DNA of 23,134 nucleotides, taken from positions 1 through 23,134 of the forward strand of contig JASJQH010007048.1 in assembly GCA_040143965.1 (NCBI GenBank). The letters are read 5' to 3'. This DNA comes from Basidiobolus ranarum. Taxonomy: Eukaryota; Basidiobolomycota; Basidiobolomycetes; Basidiobolales. The notes under the pieces were generated by a model, which saw only the letters and a list, made by a program, of their open reading frames with translations, ran no database searches and was not told where the DNA came from. The position numbers and the translations under genes are program-made. The number at the start of each line of letters is the position of its first letter. The first letter of the stretch is position 1. Positions 1 through 10,100 of this stretch are shown piece by piece.

Positions 1-2252
1 CTAAGAGTAAAACGGCCCATCTTCTCGAGAAGACTGATGCTCTCAAGTCAGAAAGGTACTAATTCTATTATTTTTCATTTATAAATAGCCTATCTTTCTT
101 AAGCTAACTACATTGACTCTTCAGAACAAAATCCGAGGCCAGAAAAGTTATCGTTAAGGCGTTTTTGGACGCATTTACCCTTTCTGAAGATGAGCTTGAG
201 GTTCTTAGTTCAACCGACGCACCTTTAAACGAAGCCTTCTTCTCGGCTTTGAGACATTTGCAGAGAATCCACAAGGACTGCCAAGTCCTCATCGCTTCAG
301 ACAAACAACTTGTTGGGTTAGATCTTCCTGTTTTCAAATACTGAAATTTCATGGTTTTTATACATACTATTTTGCCATATTGTGATCAGGACTGAAATTA
401 TGAATTCGTTGACTTCAGTACAAGAGACGGCATTTGATAAACTATTCAAGTGGACACAGTCTGAATGTCGTGTTCTTGGAAGAGACTCTCCTGATATCAC
501 GCCAACTCTTAGAATGGCCATCAAAGAACTAAAACAAAGACCAGAACTATACAGGTAAGATTCTCGTTTACATAGTCAAAGGACTGTAACTTATCGTAAA
601 TCATTCGTAGGGCGTGTATAGAGGAGATGACAGGTTTGAGACGTAACACTGTTGTTCGCTATTTTATTGATGCTTTGACGCGTGGTGGACCTGGTGGTAT
701 GCCACGCCCTATTGAGATTTATGCTCACGATCCTATGAGATATGTTGGAGATATGCTTGCTTGGGTTCACCAAACGGTTGCAAGCGAGCTGGAAATGCTG
801 GAGGCTCTTTACGATGTTAAACTTGGTAGAATATTCGATTTATTTCAATACAAAAGAAAATCATCTAAATCGCCCTATATTTGAATTGTTCAACAACCTT
901 AGACGTAGAGAACTCCCATGAGAAAAAGTTGGATCCCGAGGTTCATAACGATTTGGTAGATAGTTTAAATCGGATTGTTGAGGGCGTTGCTAGACCATTG
1001 AAAGTAAGTACACACCCATTTATATCCTTAATGGCATGAAGCTAAATGAGCGTTATACTCTATAAAGGTGCGAATTGAACAAGTCCTTAGCTCAAGTCTT
1101 GAACTTACCATCCGTCATCGTCTATCGAACCTGACTCAATTTTATACGTCTATGATGAAAAAGACGTTGGGGACTAAATCGCATCTTATAGAGACGCTCC
1201 AGCAGTAAGATTTTATTAAGAATCTGCTATCGAAATTATATCGCCTCTAACCGCGTGTAACGCAGAATCCAAGAATTAGCATTTGATTACTTCTTCTCTT
1301 CCTTGAACGAATATGCCTACGAAACATTTAGTGAAGCAGAGGTAATAGCGTAGCTCAAAACAGCGATATCATTGGCTAATCATTCATTATCATCACTAGT
1401 CACCTGGAGCTGATTTGACACCGCCCACTGCTCTAAAATCGACAGTAGCCAAGCTTAAGGAGATCATGTCCTCGTACGAGACCTCTCTCATCGGGCCTCA
1501 ACGTGATTTAGATTATTCCAGAATTCTCGATGGTATCTTGGATCCCTTGTTGAGAATGTGTAGAGCCAGTTCGCAAGATTTAGACCCCATAGCTAGGTCT
1601 GTCTTCTTGATCAATTGCATACAATACTTACAGGTGAGTTTGGTTCTTTACTCTCCGTATAAACTAGGTCTAATTGCGAGGTTTTTTAGATTTCGCTGTC
1701 CCGCTATCAATGCACAGAAGAGCAGATGCAATTACTCAATGAAGAGACTCAAGGCCACTCCAAGGCATTGACCGAAGAATATGTCAGTAGGATTCTCGTC
1801 GTTTGCATCCTTTTTCTTCGTCTAATTTTCAATTCCAGTGTATCGAGATTCTCAACAAATCTGGACTTTCTAATATCAAGGATCAACTCGAAGGATCCAA
1901 TCACGAGGTAAGAGCAAGAGATGATTTCGCAGTGAAAAGTATACCAAGTCTAACCCTTGGATACTCCTTGTTTTAGGCCAAACCCATCCCTGTGGGCGAG
2001 CTAGAGCCACAGTTGGTTGCTGATGCCATGGGACAATTTAATCGCTTTATTTCTGATTTCAATACCTCTTACTCTCCCTTGGGCAGATTGAATAACTCGT
2101 CCCTTCGTAGTGAAATCCGAGAAAACGCCATTCAAAGGTTTATGGAGTTCTACAGGCAGTTCTACGAAGCAATGAAAAGCAATGAAGCAGGTCTCTTCAG
2201 CTCTGTGGTCATGAGAAGTCCACATGAGGTAGAGACACTATTGGGGATGTAA
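1..2252 (+). CDS. COG6: Conserved oligomeric Golgi complex subunit 6 (COG6), 5'-truncated by the window edge
   Basis: COG6 is a subunit of lobe B of the COG tethering complex, which acts in retrograde vesicle traffic within the Golgi. Eleven exons join in frame: 1-55 (partial), 125-316, 390-554, 611-825, 903-1003, 1068-1204, 1266-1341, 1400-1633, 1690-1782, 1839-1907 and 1977-2252. They give 536 residues plus a TAA stop. All ten introns are GT-AG and 56-77 nt long. Diagnostic stretches are [13 protein letters not shown] followed by [17 protein letters not shown] in exon 4, and EGVARPLK then VRIEQVL across the exon 5/6 junction. These match the most conserved block of COG6. The C-terminus ends in a family-like [12 protein letters not shown]. 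The 5' exons and start codon lie upstream of the window. Intron 9 has an unusual GTCAGT donor. Identity is confident; individual splice sites are inferred from frame and family fit. Confidence 0.93.
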
Positions 2253-2311
2253 TGACAAACAAAGCAACTTGAACCAAGTTTAGAAAGGTAGCACAGCATG
2301 GCTCTAAAAGC

Positions 2312-2364
2312 AATAAATCACAGCCACAGCTACGGTCACAGCCACAATCACAGCATCCAATAAA
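2312..2364 (+). terminator. Probable COG6 polyadenylation signals
   Basis: AATAAA occurs at 2312-2317 and again at 2359-2364. These lie 60 and 107 nt after the COG6 stop codon, a normal distance for 3'-end formation. The assignment rests on motif and position only. Confidence 0.45.
2319..2353. repeat. Degenerate CACAGC-rich simple repeat
   Basis: A short tract built of imperfect CACAGC/CACAAT hexamers lies between the two AATAAA motifs in the COG6 3' flank. It is low-complexity sequence with no coding potential that I can support. Confidence 0.55.
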
Positions 2365-2555
2365 TCACCAGATATGGTTTATTGATGAACGGAATAAAAT
2401 CCCATCGTATTTAGCCATTCCAGCACCCAGCATCCCACCATCCCATATTTGTCAAGCAGATAGCTGCGAATTTATACAGAAACATGATCTTGATTCGAGC
2501 GAGATAATCATGATTCCAGGGTGGTAGAAATCTCTTTAGAAGCATGATTGATTGA

Positions 2556-2562
2556 TATATAA
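2556..2562 (+). promoter_or_regulatory. TATA-like element upstream of PHO85-like gene
   Basis: TATATAA lies about 435 bp upstream of the kinase ATG. If it is a real TATA box, the transcript would have a leader of about 400 nt, which could hold an intron and an upstream ORF. A closer, unrecognised start site is equally possible. Confidence 0.25.
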
Positions 2563-2997
2563 GCAACAATGAGCAAGCAATCTGAGATCGATCCAGAGGC
2601 CTGTTGGTTGTATGTCCAAGGGTAGGTAAGGGTGGTAAGGGTGGACGTTTGTCTTCTTAGGTTCCGCTAGTCCCAGAAAAACAAGTCTGGCCCAGGGTTG
2701 CTTGGCGAATAGAAGTGCGTTTCGTCAGATCTACCCATTTTCATCATGGAATGTATCGCTTTAAACTGTTACACCATACATAGTGATATGGTGGATTGTT
2801 TTTTTTTCTTAGAAAATGGAATCAATGTGACTCGGCATGGATTTTGAGAAGCACTCACTTCCAGCCACATAGCACCTGACCCTTGAAACAAGACCAAATC
2901 ACTATTTTTACCACTTATTCCTTCAAAACAAGGTCAACAAGTACACCTTTCACTCCATCTTTAGACATTTCACTTACTACCCCCCTCTAAAGTATAC

Positions 2998-3891
2998 ATG
3001 GACAGATATCATCGACTTGAAAAATTAGGAGAAGGAACCTATGCCACTGTCTACAAAGGTAAGAATCGGGTCAATGGAGAAACAGTCGCTTTGAAAGAAA
3101 TCCATCTTGATGCCGAGGAAGGAGCCCCCTCCACAGCGATTCGGGAGATTTCCCTTATGAAAGAACTCAAACATGTGAATATCGTTCGGTTACACGATGT
3201 AGTTCATACAGAGAATAAGCTTATGCTAGTATTCGAGTTTATGGAACAAGACTTAAAAAAGTATATGGATACTCATGGAAATAACGGTGCTTTAGAACCA
3301 CTCATTATTAAGTCGTTTATGTTTCAATTACTTCGTGGTATCGCTTTTTGTCATGAAAACCGAGTACTTCATAGAGACTTGAAACCACAAAACCTTCTTA
3401 TTAACTCCCGTTGTGAACTAAAACTTGGAGATTTCGGGTTAGCTAGGGCGTTTGGTATTCCAGTGAATACTTTCTCTAATGAAGTGGTCACCCTTTGGTA
3501 TCGAGCACCGGATGTATTATTAGGTTCACGTAATTATACCACTACTATTGATATTTGGTCAGCTGGATGTATTATGGCCGAGATGTACACGGGTAGACCA
3601 TTATTCCCAGGAACTACTAATGACGACCAATTGTTAAAGATATTTCGTACTTTGGGTACCCCTTCAGAACATACTTGGCCTGGAGTCAGTCAGTTCCCAG
3701 CATATAGGAATAATTTCCCATTTTATTCACCTCAAAGTTTAAGTCAAATTTTACCTATGATCGATCCTTATGGTATCGATTTACTCTCTAGGATGTTGCA
3801 ATATCAACCACATCTAAGAATCTCCGCTAAAGATGCTTTACAACATGTTTACTTTCAGGATTTAAATGTCGGTGGTGCACGTCATATGTAG
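2998..3891 (+). CDS. PHO85: PHO85-like cyclin-dependent kinase (Pho85/CDK5 family), intronless
   Basis: This is a 297-residue Ser/Thr protein kinase in one uninterrupted exon. In fungi Pho85 pairs with Pcl-type cyclins and controls phosphate signalling, glycogen metabolism, polarity and the cell cycle. Visible motifs are the glycine loop GEGTYATV (11-18), ATP-binding Lys33, the cyclin-contact helix PSTAIRE (44-50) in the Pho85-specific context [14 protein letters not shown], catalytic HRDLKPQN (125-132), DFG (145-147) and [10 protein letters not shown] (163-172). The residue aligned with CDK2 Thr160 is Ser160, as in yeast Pho85, which does not need activating phosphorylation at that site. The length is close to yeast Pho85 (about 305). 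ATG 2998 gives the expected short N-terminus before the kinase domain. The match is stronger to Pho85/CDK5 than to Cdc28/Cdk1. The gene converges with the dynein gene. Confidence 0.95.
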   Translation: MDRYHRLEKLGEGTYATVYKGKNRVNGETVALKEIHLDAEEGAPSTAIREISLMKELKHVNIVRLHDVVHTENKLMLVFEFMEQDLKKYMDTHGNNGALEPLIIKSFMFQLLRGIAFCHENRVLHRDLKPQNLLINSRCELKLGDFGLARAFGIPVNTFSNEVVTLWYRAPDVLLGSRNYTTTIDIWSAGCIMAEMYTGRPLFPGTTNDDQLLKIFRTLGTPSEHTWPGVSQFPAYRNNFPFYSPQSLSQILPMIDPYGIDLLSRMLQYQPHLRISAKDALQHVYFQDLNVGGARHM

Positions 3892-4001
3892 ACTAATGAT
3901 TCTATTTAATCTAATCTTCACTCCTTCCCCTCTCCTCTTCTCTCGCCACCATGAAATCAAATGAAATGATAGGAATTATGTTATGTACACCACTTCTCCT
4001 T

Positions 4002-4012
4002 CCCCCCCCCCC
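4002..4012. repeat. Poly-C homopolymer run (C11)
   Basis: Eleven consecutive C residues lie about 110 nt after the kinase stop codon, probably in its 3' UTR. Such runs are prone to length variation and sequencing error. Confidence 0.7.
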
Positions 4013-4023
4013 AAATACTCAAC

Positions 4024-4122
4024 AATAAAAAATTCCATAAAAACCCAAATAATCATATCCCAAGAATTCGAATAAATTTGATTTAAAAACCCAAATAATC
4101 ATATCCCAAGAATTCGAATAAA
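4024..4122 (+). terminator. Probable PHO85 polyadenylation signals (three AATAAA)
   Basis: AATAAA occurs at 4024-4029, 4071-4076 and 4117-4122 downstream of the kinase stop. The last two are paralogous copies created by the 46-bp tandem duplication. The assignment rests on motif and position. Confidence 0.4.
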
Positions 4123-4134
4123 TTTTATTTAAAA
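4039..4134. repeat. 46-bp direct tandem duplication (about 2.1 copies)
   Basis: The segment beginning AAACCCAAATAATCATATCC at 4041 recurs at 4087, an offset of 46 bp. The copies are identical over the shared span except for one G/T difference (4080 versus 4126). Each copy carries GAATTCGAATAAATTT and hence an AATAAA motif. The near identity points to a recent duplication in the spacer between the convergent kinase and dynein genes. Confidence 0.9.
4124..4129 (-). terminator. Probable dynein polyadenylation signal
   Basis: TTTATT on the + strand reads AATAAA on the - strand, 55-60 nt beyond the dynein stop codon. It overlaps the tandem duplication and lies close to the opposite-strand signals of the kinase gene. 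Confidence 0.4.
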
Positions 4135-4183
4135 TCATTGAAATAATTTTCAGTCAAGGGAAAGTAACCAAATAAAATGGGGA

Positions 4184-7100
4184 TTAAAAAGTGGTAACAA
4201 TAGCAATACCTCTTTGTGAGATAATATTCGATTGTTGAATATTAGCATTCACATAAGCAGTGAATAATAAATCACTTCTATCACCATTAAGATAAACTGG
4301 TAATGGAACTTGATTATCTCTAACATCAGAACTAATATCAATCTTCTTAATCCAACGAATTTGTGATGGTTGAAGTTTGGTAGATGGTATGGTACTTAAA
4401 TTCAAATGATCTACATCCCATTCGGCTCCTTCTAATTTCAATCCAGTAGTAGTAAAGGAGTTCGCTTCACCCGTCATGCCTACTCCAATATCAAGTTCAA
4501 GACTGAGTTCTTCAAGTGACCATGAATTGGCTTGAGCAACCGCTTGTCGAGTAGCCGTGATAAATGCTTCCGGAATAAATAATCCACCCATCCAAATCTC
4601 CCGATCTTGATAAGATGAAGCTTTAGCAATCTCTTCCAGTTGTTGAAGTCGAACAGTAAGATCAGCAACCCAGTGATTGAGTGAGATATTCTTAGGAACT
4701 TTATAACGACGCCAGTGATCCGGTATAATTCCCTTGGTTAGACAACTGAGGAGCATTCTTAAATGATTTGTTTGCTTTAGTTCTCCTTGACAGACGTTCT
4801 CTAGATCCTTCAAATCTTGACGTACTTTCAATAACAAATTGTGACCACTTTGAATTTCTCGTTCAAATACTCGGAAAAGTGGATCCTTAATGCTATCTGG
4901 TGTTCGTGTGATCTTGGAAAGTGATTCTGGTAATGCTTGAAGCCAGTTTTGAACTGAGTGATGGATTGATCGCATCCAGGCTGGTTGTGCATTCGTTTCA
5001 CTTTGAGTGGAGGATTCTCCGGTAAATACAACTTCATCGTCCTCCGATAGATTCTTCATCTTTCTAACCTTGGTCAATAGTGAGTTTCCTTTGGAGATCA
5101 TGAGAACACGTTCGGCATTGCCAGGTAGACCAAGCCATGATGGAGGCTCTCTTTCAGGGAGTGTATTGATCCAATTCAAGAAGTGTTCAATCTTGGTCCC
5201 TTCTGGTATGACAAGCTTACTACCATCATTGCTGGCGGCGACGAGATCAAAGTTCAAGTCGTAACTGGAGGAAGTGAACAGAGAATTAACAAAGGATTCC
5301 AACAAACGTTGATCAAATTCATTATCAATGCGACCACCATACACAGATTGAGTGATAAGTGTCTTGATAGCATCCCAAGGGATTTTCTCGGGAGAGAGAT
5401 TCGAACGACCTTGTGCAACCACATCTAACCAACTATCAATTGTATTAAGAGCACAATCTTGATCAGAATCGTTGAATTCATAGATCTTGGTCCAACCCAA
5501 AGGAACATAGCGTAATCTTTCTTGGACAATGGCATGAAGCCAGGCCAATAAGAAGTAAAGTCTAACTCGTTCGTTAGGACCCTTATTCAAGCGATTGGCA
5601 GGGATGTTCGATAGAGATTCTAGAAGGTTGGCCTTAATGCCTGGTGGTGGTTCAAACATAAGGACTCGAGACATTCTCAGTAAATTAACTGGCACCTTGG
5701 GATTGGTCTCCATGGTAAGGAACAGTCTGAAGGACTTGTTAGGTTTCATATTATGAAGTCTCTTCTCAAGTTGAGCTAGCCATTGTGGGGCAAGGTGGAC
5801 ATTCTTAAGCAACACCCAGTTACCGGTCTTTACGGCACCAGCAATAGCTTGATCAGCAAGACTGAACCCTTCTTGCGATCCCATAGCTACCGAAGTACAT
5901 TTGGAGCTAACTTCGGCGGCAAGATTATCTACACGGTAACTTGCGTCGTAGCCAGGAACAGAACATAACGAAATAGGAGTAGCAGAGTTAATTTCTTCCA
6001 AAACCAAACTCTTGAAATTGAGATCAGTTTGGTTAAGGAACGATGGTCCGAATACAGCCTCAATATAAGCTGAGGCGGCAGGTAGGAGACGATCAGGACG
6101 AAGACACTTAATAAGTAACATCTTCCTGAAAAGTTCAATGCTAACTGGTATTGCCTCTCCTTCTGTTTCCCAAACAACAGGTACCTCTTTCTCTGGTGTT
6201 GTAGATCTCAAGAACTCCTTCCATTGATCTTCATTTTCCGCCATATGAGAAAGAAGATTCTTAAAGGCAGGTAATGCCGCATATTGCTTGATACGAATCA
6301 TCTTTTCGTCATCTAAAAGTCCTTCAGGAATACCCAGATCCGAGCTGGTCACGGTAACTCCGGGAACAATGTCACCACCGCTAAGCAAGAAATCATATTC
6401 GCTCTCGTCCAGTTGATTTGGTGTGCCACGGTTCTTGATTTGTGACAAAAGCATGGCAAAGGTGATGTGATCCTCGTGAAGAAGTGCGCGTGAAGCACGT
6501 CGGAATGCGATGGTAAACAGATCTCTAGTCAAAATCTCTAAACGTTGATGGTGGTCGGTGATACCCTTGAGATTTGGATTGACCGAAAGAACGTAGTTGA
6601 AAATTTCATAGAAGAAATCAAGTGAGAATTGATAAAAGTGATGTAACTGATTTAGCTGTTCCATTACAAAGAAAATGGCACTACAAGCTTGGGCAAGAGG
6701 AGTGTAGACGGTGGTAACATCTTCCACTTCTTGCATAATAGTGTCAGTCTCTTCAACCTTGCGAGTAACCTCGGCTGCCTCTCTCTTAAGAGTTTCAAGG
6801 GTTGTGATGACATTGTCGTCATCCAAGATATTTCCCTTGGATTCACTGAGAGCTTGAAGAAGAGATTTTTCGAGATGTCTAAGCTTGAGTCGGAATTCAC
6901 CTTGTAGTTTCACGAGATCGGTTCTCTTTTGATCGACATCCGGTCTTTCTGCTTTAAGAACCTTGTTAAGACACTGACTCTGCAAACTTCCTCGAGTAAC
7001 GGTGAAATTGACAAAGGTGACTCGACTGCAAACATCAGGGGGGAAGTTAACAGAAGGATCACGAGTAGATAAGAACAGAGTAAACGCAGGGGAGAAATCG

Positions 7101-10100
7101 ATATCTTGTCCACCCAAACGAATCAACACACGACCACCAGTACGACGAAGTTCCTTGTTGAGTACTGGGTTCAGGATAGGATCCAGGTTTTCAACATCTT
7201 GAATAAGCAATGGATTACCAAAACGAAGTGCACTCTCAAGATTCTTAAGGAAGGCGTCATCCAAGAAACTGGTGACAGCAATTTTCCTATCCTTATATTC
7301 ATTCATTAGGAAGCTTGTAGCCTGGCCGGAAGGATCAATGACAAGTGGGTAACGATCAAAGCGCTTGAGCATAATAGCATTCTCAATACAAAGATCATCG
7401 GCAGGAAGCGAATTAGCTTGCCAAGCAAGACGCTCATCCGCGGTAGAAAGGTACTCCGTGAGCGAGATATCATGCTTGAATTGAATAGTGGATCTGACCA
7501 GATGGTTGGTCCATTTCTGGAATAATATCTCACGATATTGCTGATCAAAGTAACCACCATAAGCCAAGAAAGCGGAGGATAGAAGAACATCTCCAACGAT
7601 GGTTCCCATTTGGGTTTCAAAGGTTTGACTTCCTTGTTCCCAACGTTCTTTTTCGGATGAAAGACTGTCGAGAAGAGTAAGTGAACGTTCAACCTTGAAC
7701 TTGACTCTCTCCATTTCGGTCTTGATGGCTTGAGTTTCACTGATGAGGATTGCATATTCTTCCTTATATGTAGCAATACTATTCTCTAACTCTTCAATCA
7801 TCTTTTCAATAGAGGAAGCCTTCTCCTTAGTCTCTTCAGCACTTCTCTCCAGTTCGATAACCTCGTTACGCAAGGGACCAACTCTGTCCAAGATTCCGGA
7901 GTAGTTCACTTGTGCAATGGCCCACTTGACTAAAGGTCCACAAGCCTTGGAAGCTTGATTAACTCTTTCAAAGTTGTAATCTGGATCCTTATCCATAAAC
8001 TCGCGTCTCATCTTTTCGCGTAGAGAACGAGTAAGTTGCTTCTCAGTGTTATAATTGACGATGCTAGAAATGAAATCATCTCTACGGATGATACTTTGAA
8101 CAGTCTTCCAACTATCGATCTTATGACCAAGGAGAATACAAACTGACTCCATAGCCATTTTTACATGCTTGGGAGGATTTCCCATAGAACGTACTTCAGT
8201 AAGATGTTGCTTTTTGATATTACTGACACTTTTTTGAGCTTCCAAAACGGCGGGTTCGGCATTTTCAAGATCAGTCATGACAATAGCACGACGTTCTTCG
8301 ATTTCTCTATTTTGAATAGCCAATGCAGCTTGAATTTCAATAGAAGCAGCCTTCTTTTTCTCTGCTTCCTGTTGATCTGCTACCATCTTCTTGAGTTTTT
8401 CATTGGCTTGTGCATTCTTAGTCTCTAATTCGGTTTTCTTCAAAGCAAGACTCTTACGCAGTTGATCGACCTTAATCACAGTGTCTCTTAACTTCTCAAG
8501 ACCAATGTTTAAATGACGTTGTTGTTCCTCCAAATCCTCTCGTTTCTCATTGAATAATTTAACGTAATGATTGATAAAGTCAAGGTAGTGACGAGGTGTG
8601 ACATAGTTGTGACGGCCTTGACGTTTACTCAACTTGGCGTTAACTTCGTAAAGAGAAAGATGAACGAAGACGAAGGCATTGACTATAGCGTCACGATGGC
8701 AAGGTGGCAAAGGAAGATCCCGGTAAGCAATCTGAATCTCTGAAGGAGCTGTGTACGAGGGTACATCCAAATCCAAATTTTGAGTGAATTCCTTTCCTAC
8801 TTGGAAGAAGGCCTGATCTGACCAATCACCAAACCAGTCTAAAACACAACGATTGAATAGAGCTGGTGAAGTGGCAGCACGGGAGGCGAGTCCACCTTCA
8901 GGTGGGTTCATTGTGAACACAACGTGAAGATTCTTCATAACTTGTTGAGTGAACCACTTATAAAGTTCATCACTAGAGTCAAGCATCAATCCTTCACGCT
9001 GAGCACCTTCCTTACATTGGGTCATTAAAGAAGCATGTTCATCACCTTCAAAGAGACCAGGGACTTCGGCGTTGGCCAATAATGTATTCATTCTTTCAAG
9101 GAAACCAGAGTCAAGAACATTGGATTCATCCATGATGAAGCAAATCTTCTCACCCTTGCAACCCGCTCGGCGTAATACAGTCCTAAGATCTTCGTCAAAG
9201 TCGGCACCAGTATACTTGTTGTGCGCTTTAATTTGGAAGACACTCAGACCATTCATCCAAGCAACGAATCTAGACAATGTGGTTTTACCACTACCACTTA
9301 CACCAATAAGCAGTAAGTGACCTTGCATTTGACGGAATACACGATCAATGCGAAGGACGTGATCCAATACATCATTGAAGAGTACAAGTGGCACATCCAA
9401 TTCCTCTTCATAGAATACCTTAAGTCGGGCCTTGGCATACTCACGCAACTCTTCTCTCTTGACAGGGACATAATGCTTAGATAACCAATTAGAGAATAGG
9501 ATGGGTCGATTTAGGGCCTCCTCTTGATTAATACTGGTGAAGTGCTTCATGGCAATTTCATCGATCTTATCATCGGTCCATTGTCGTTCCTCCTCAGTTA
9601 CCAATCGATCTTGGAATAAACGCAAAGCCTCGTGAGCCCAAATACGAACAAGCCCCTCGACACTAAGGTCTTCCATAGGTTTGATGGCCTCAAAAATACC
9701 ACGCATCCAACGAGTCAATTCACGAGGGGAATAGATATAATGAGCTTGCATATCGGGAGTAAAATGACTTTGCGACAGGAGATAGAATTCAACCATCGCA
9801 GCTGTGAGAGGTTCGGAGTAGGCTCTGAGATTAGGGACAACTTTCAGCATCGCTCTGCTGAAAGTACCATAAATCTGATTCAAGGAGAGCTCTCCAGGAT
9901 AGTCAACCATAACTAATGGTGCGTGTCTTAAGAACCTATGAGTCATTGGAACACGACCTGGATCAGTTGGAGGGTTACAAGCACCAACGAACTGGATACG
10001 CTCAAGCTTAACCCAAGCCTTATCTGAAGCTCTCCAGAAACCACCATACTCAATAAGTTGTCTAATGAACGAAATCACTCGTTGAGTTCCGTACTTGTCG

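Larger units (their letters stand above)
2253..2997. other. Intergenic region between COG6 and the PHO85-like gene
   Basis: This 745-bp stretch holds no gene I can support. It contains two AATAAA motifs for COG6, a degenerate CACAGC-rich tract, a TATATAA element near 2556, a G-tract cluster near 2620-2644, and two pyrimidine-rich CTTAG motifs near 2661 and 2812 that could be 3' splice sites in a long PHO85 leader. An 18-codon ORF (2569-2625) follows the TATA-like element. It resembles no protein I know and is at most an upstream ORF. Confidence 0.6.

Noticed and set aside
2569-2625. An 18-codon ORF as an independent small protein gene
   Set aside because: It has no recognisable features, and attempts to extend it through the nearby splice-like sites run into stops. 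It is kept only as a possible upstream ORF.
7306-7776. A 156-codon - strand open frame in another frame of the dynein stalk region
   Set aside because: It overlaps the conserved dynein frame on the same strand with low-complexity, basic sequence. It is an out-of-frame shadow, not a gene.
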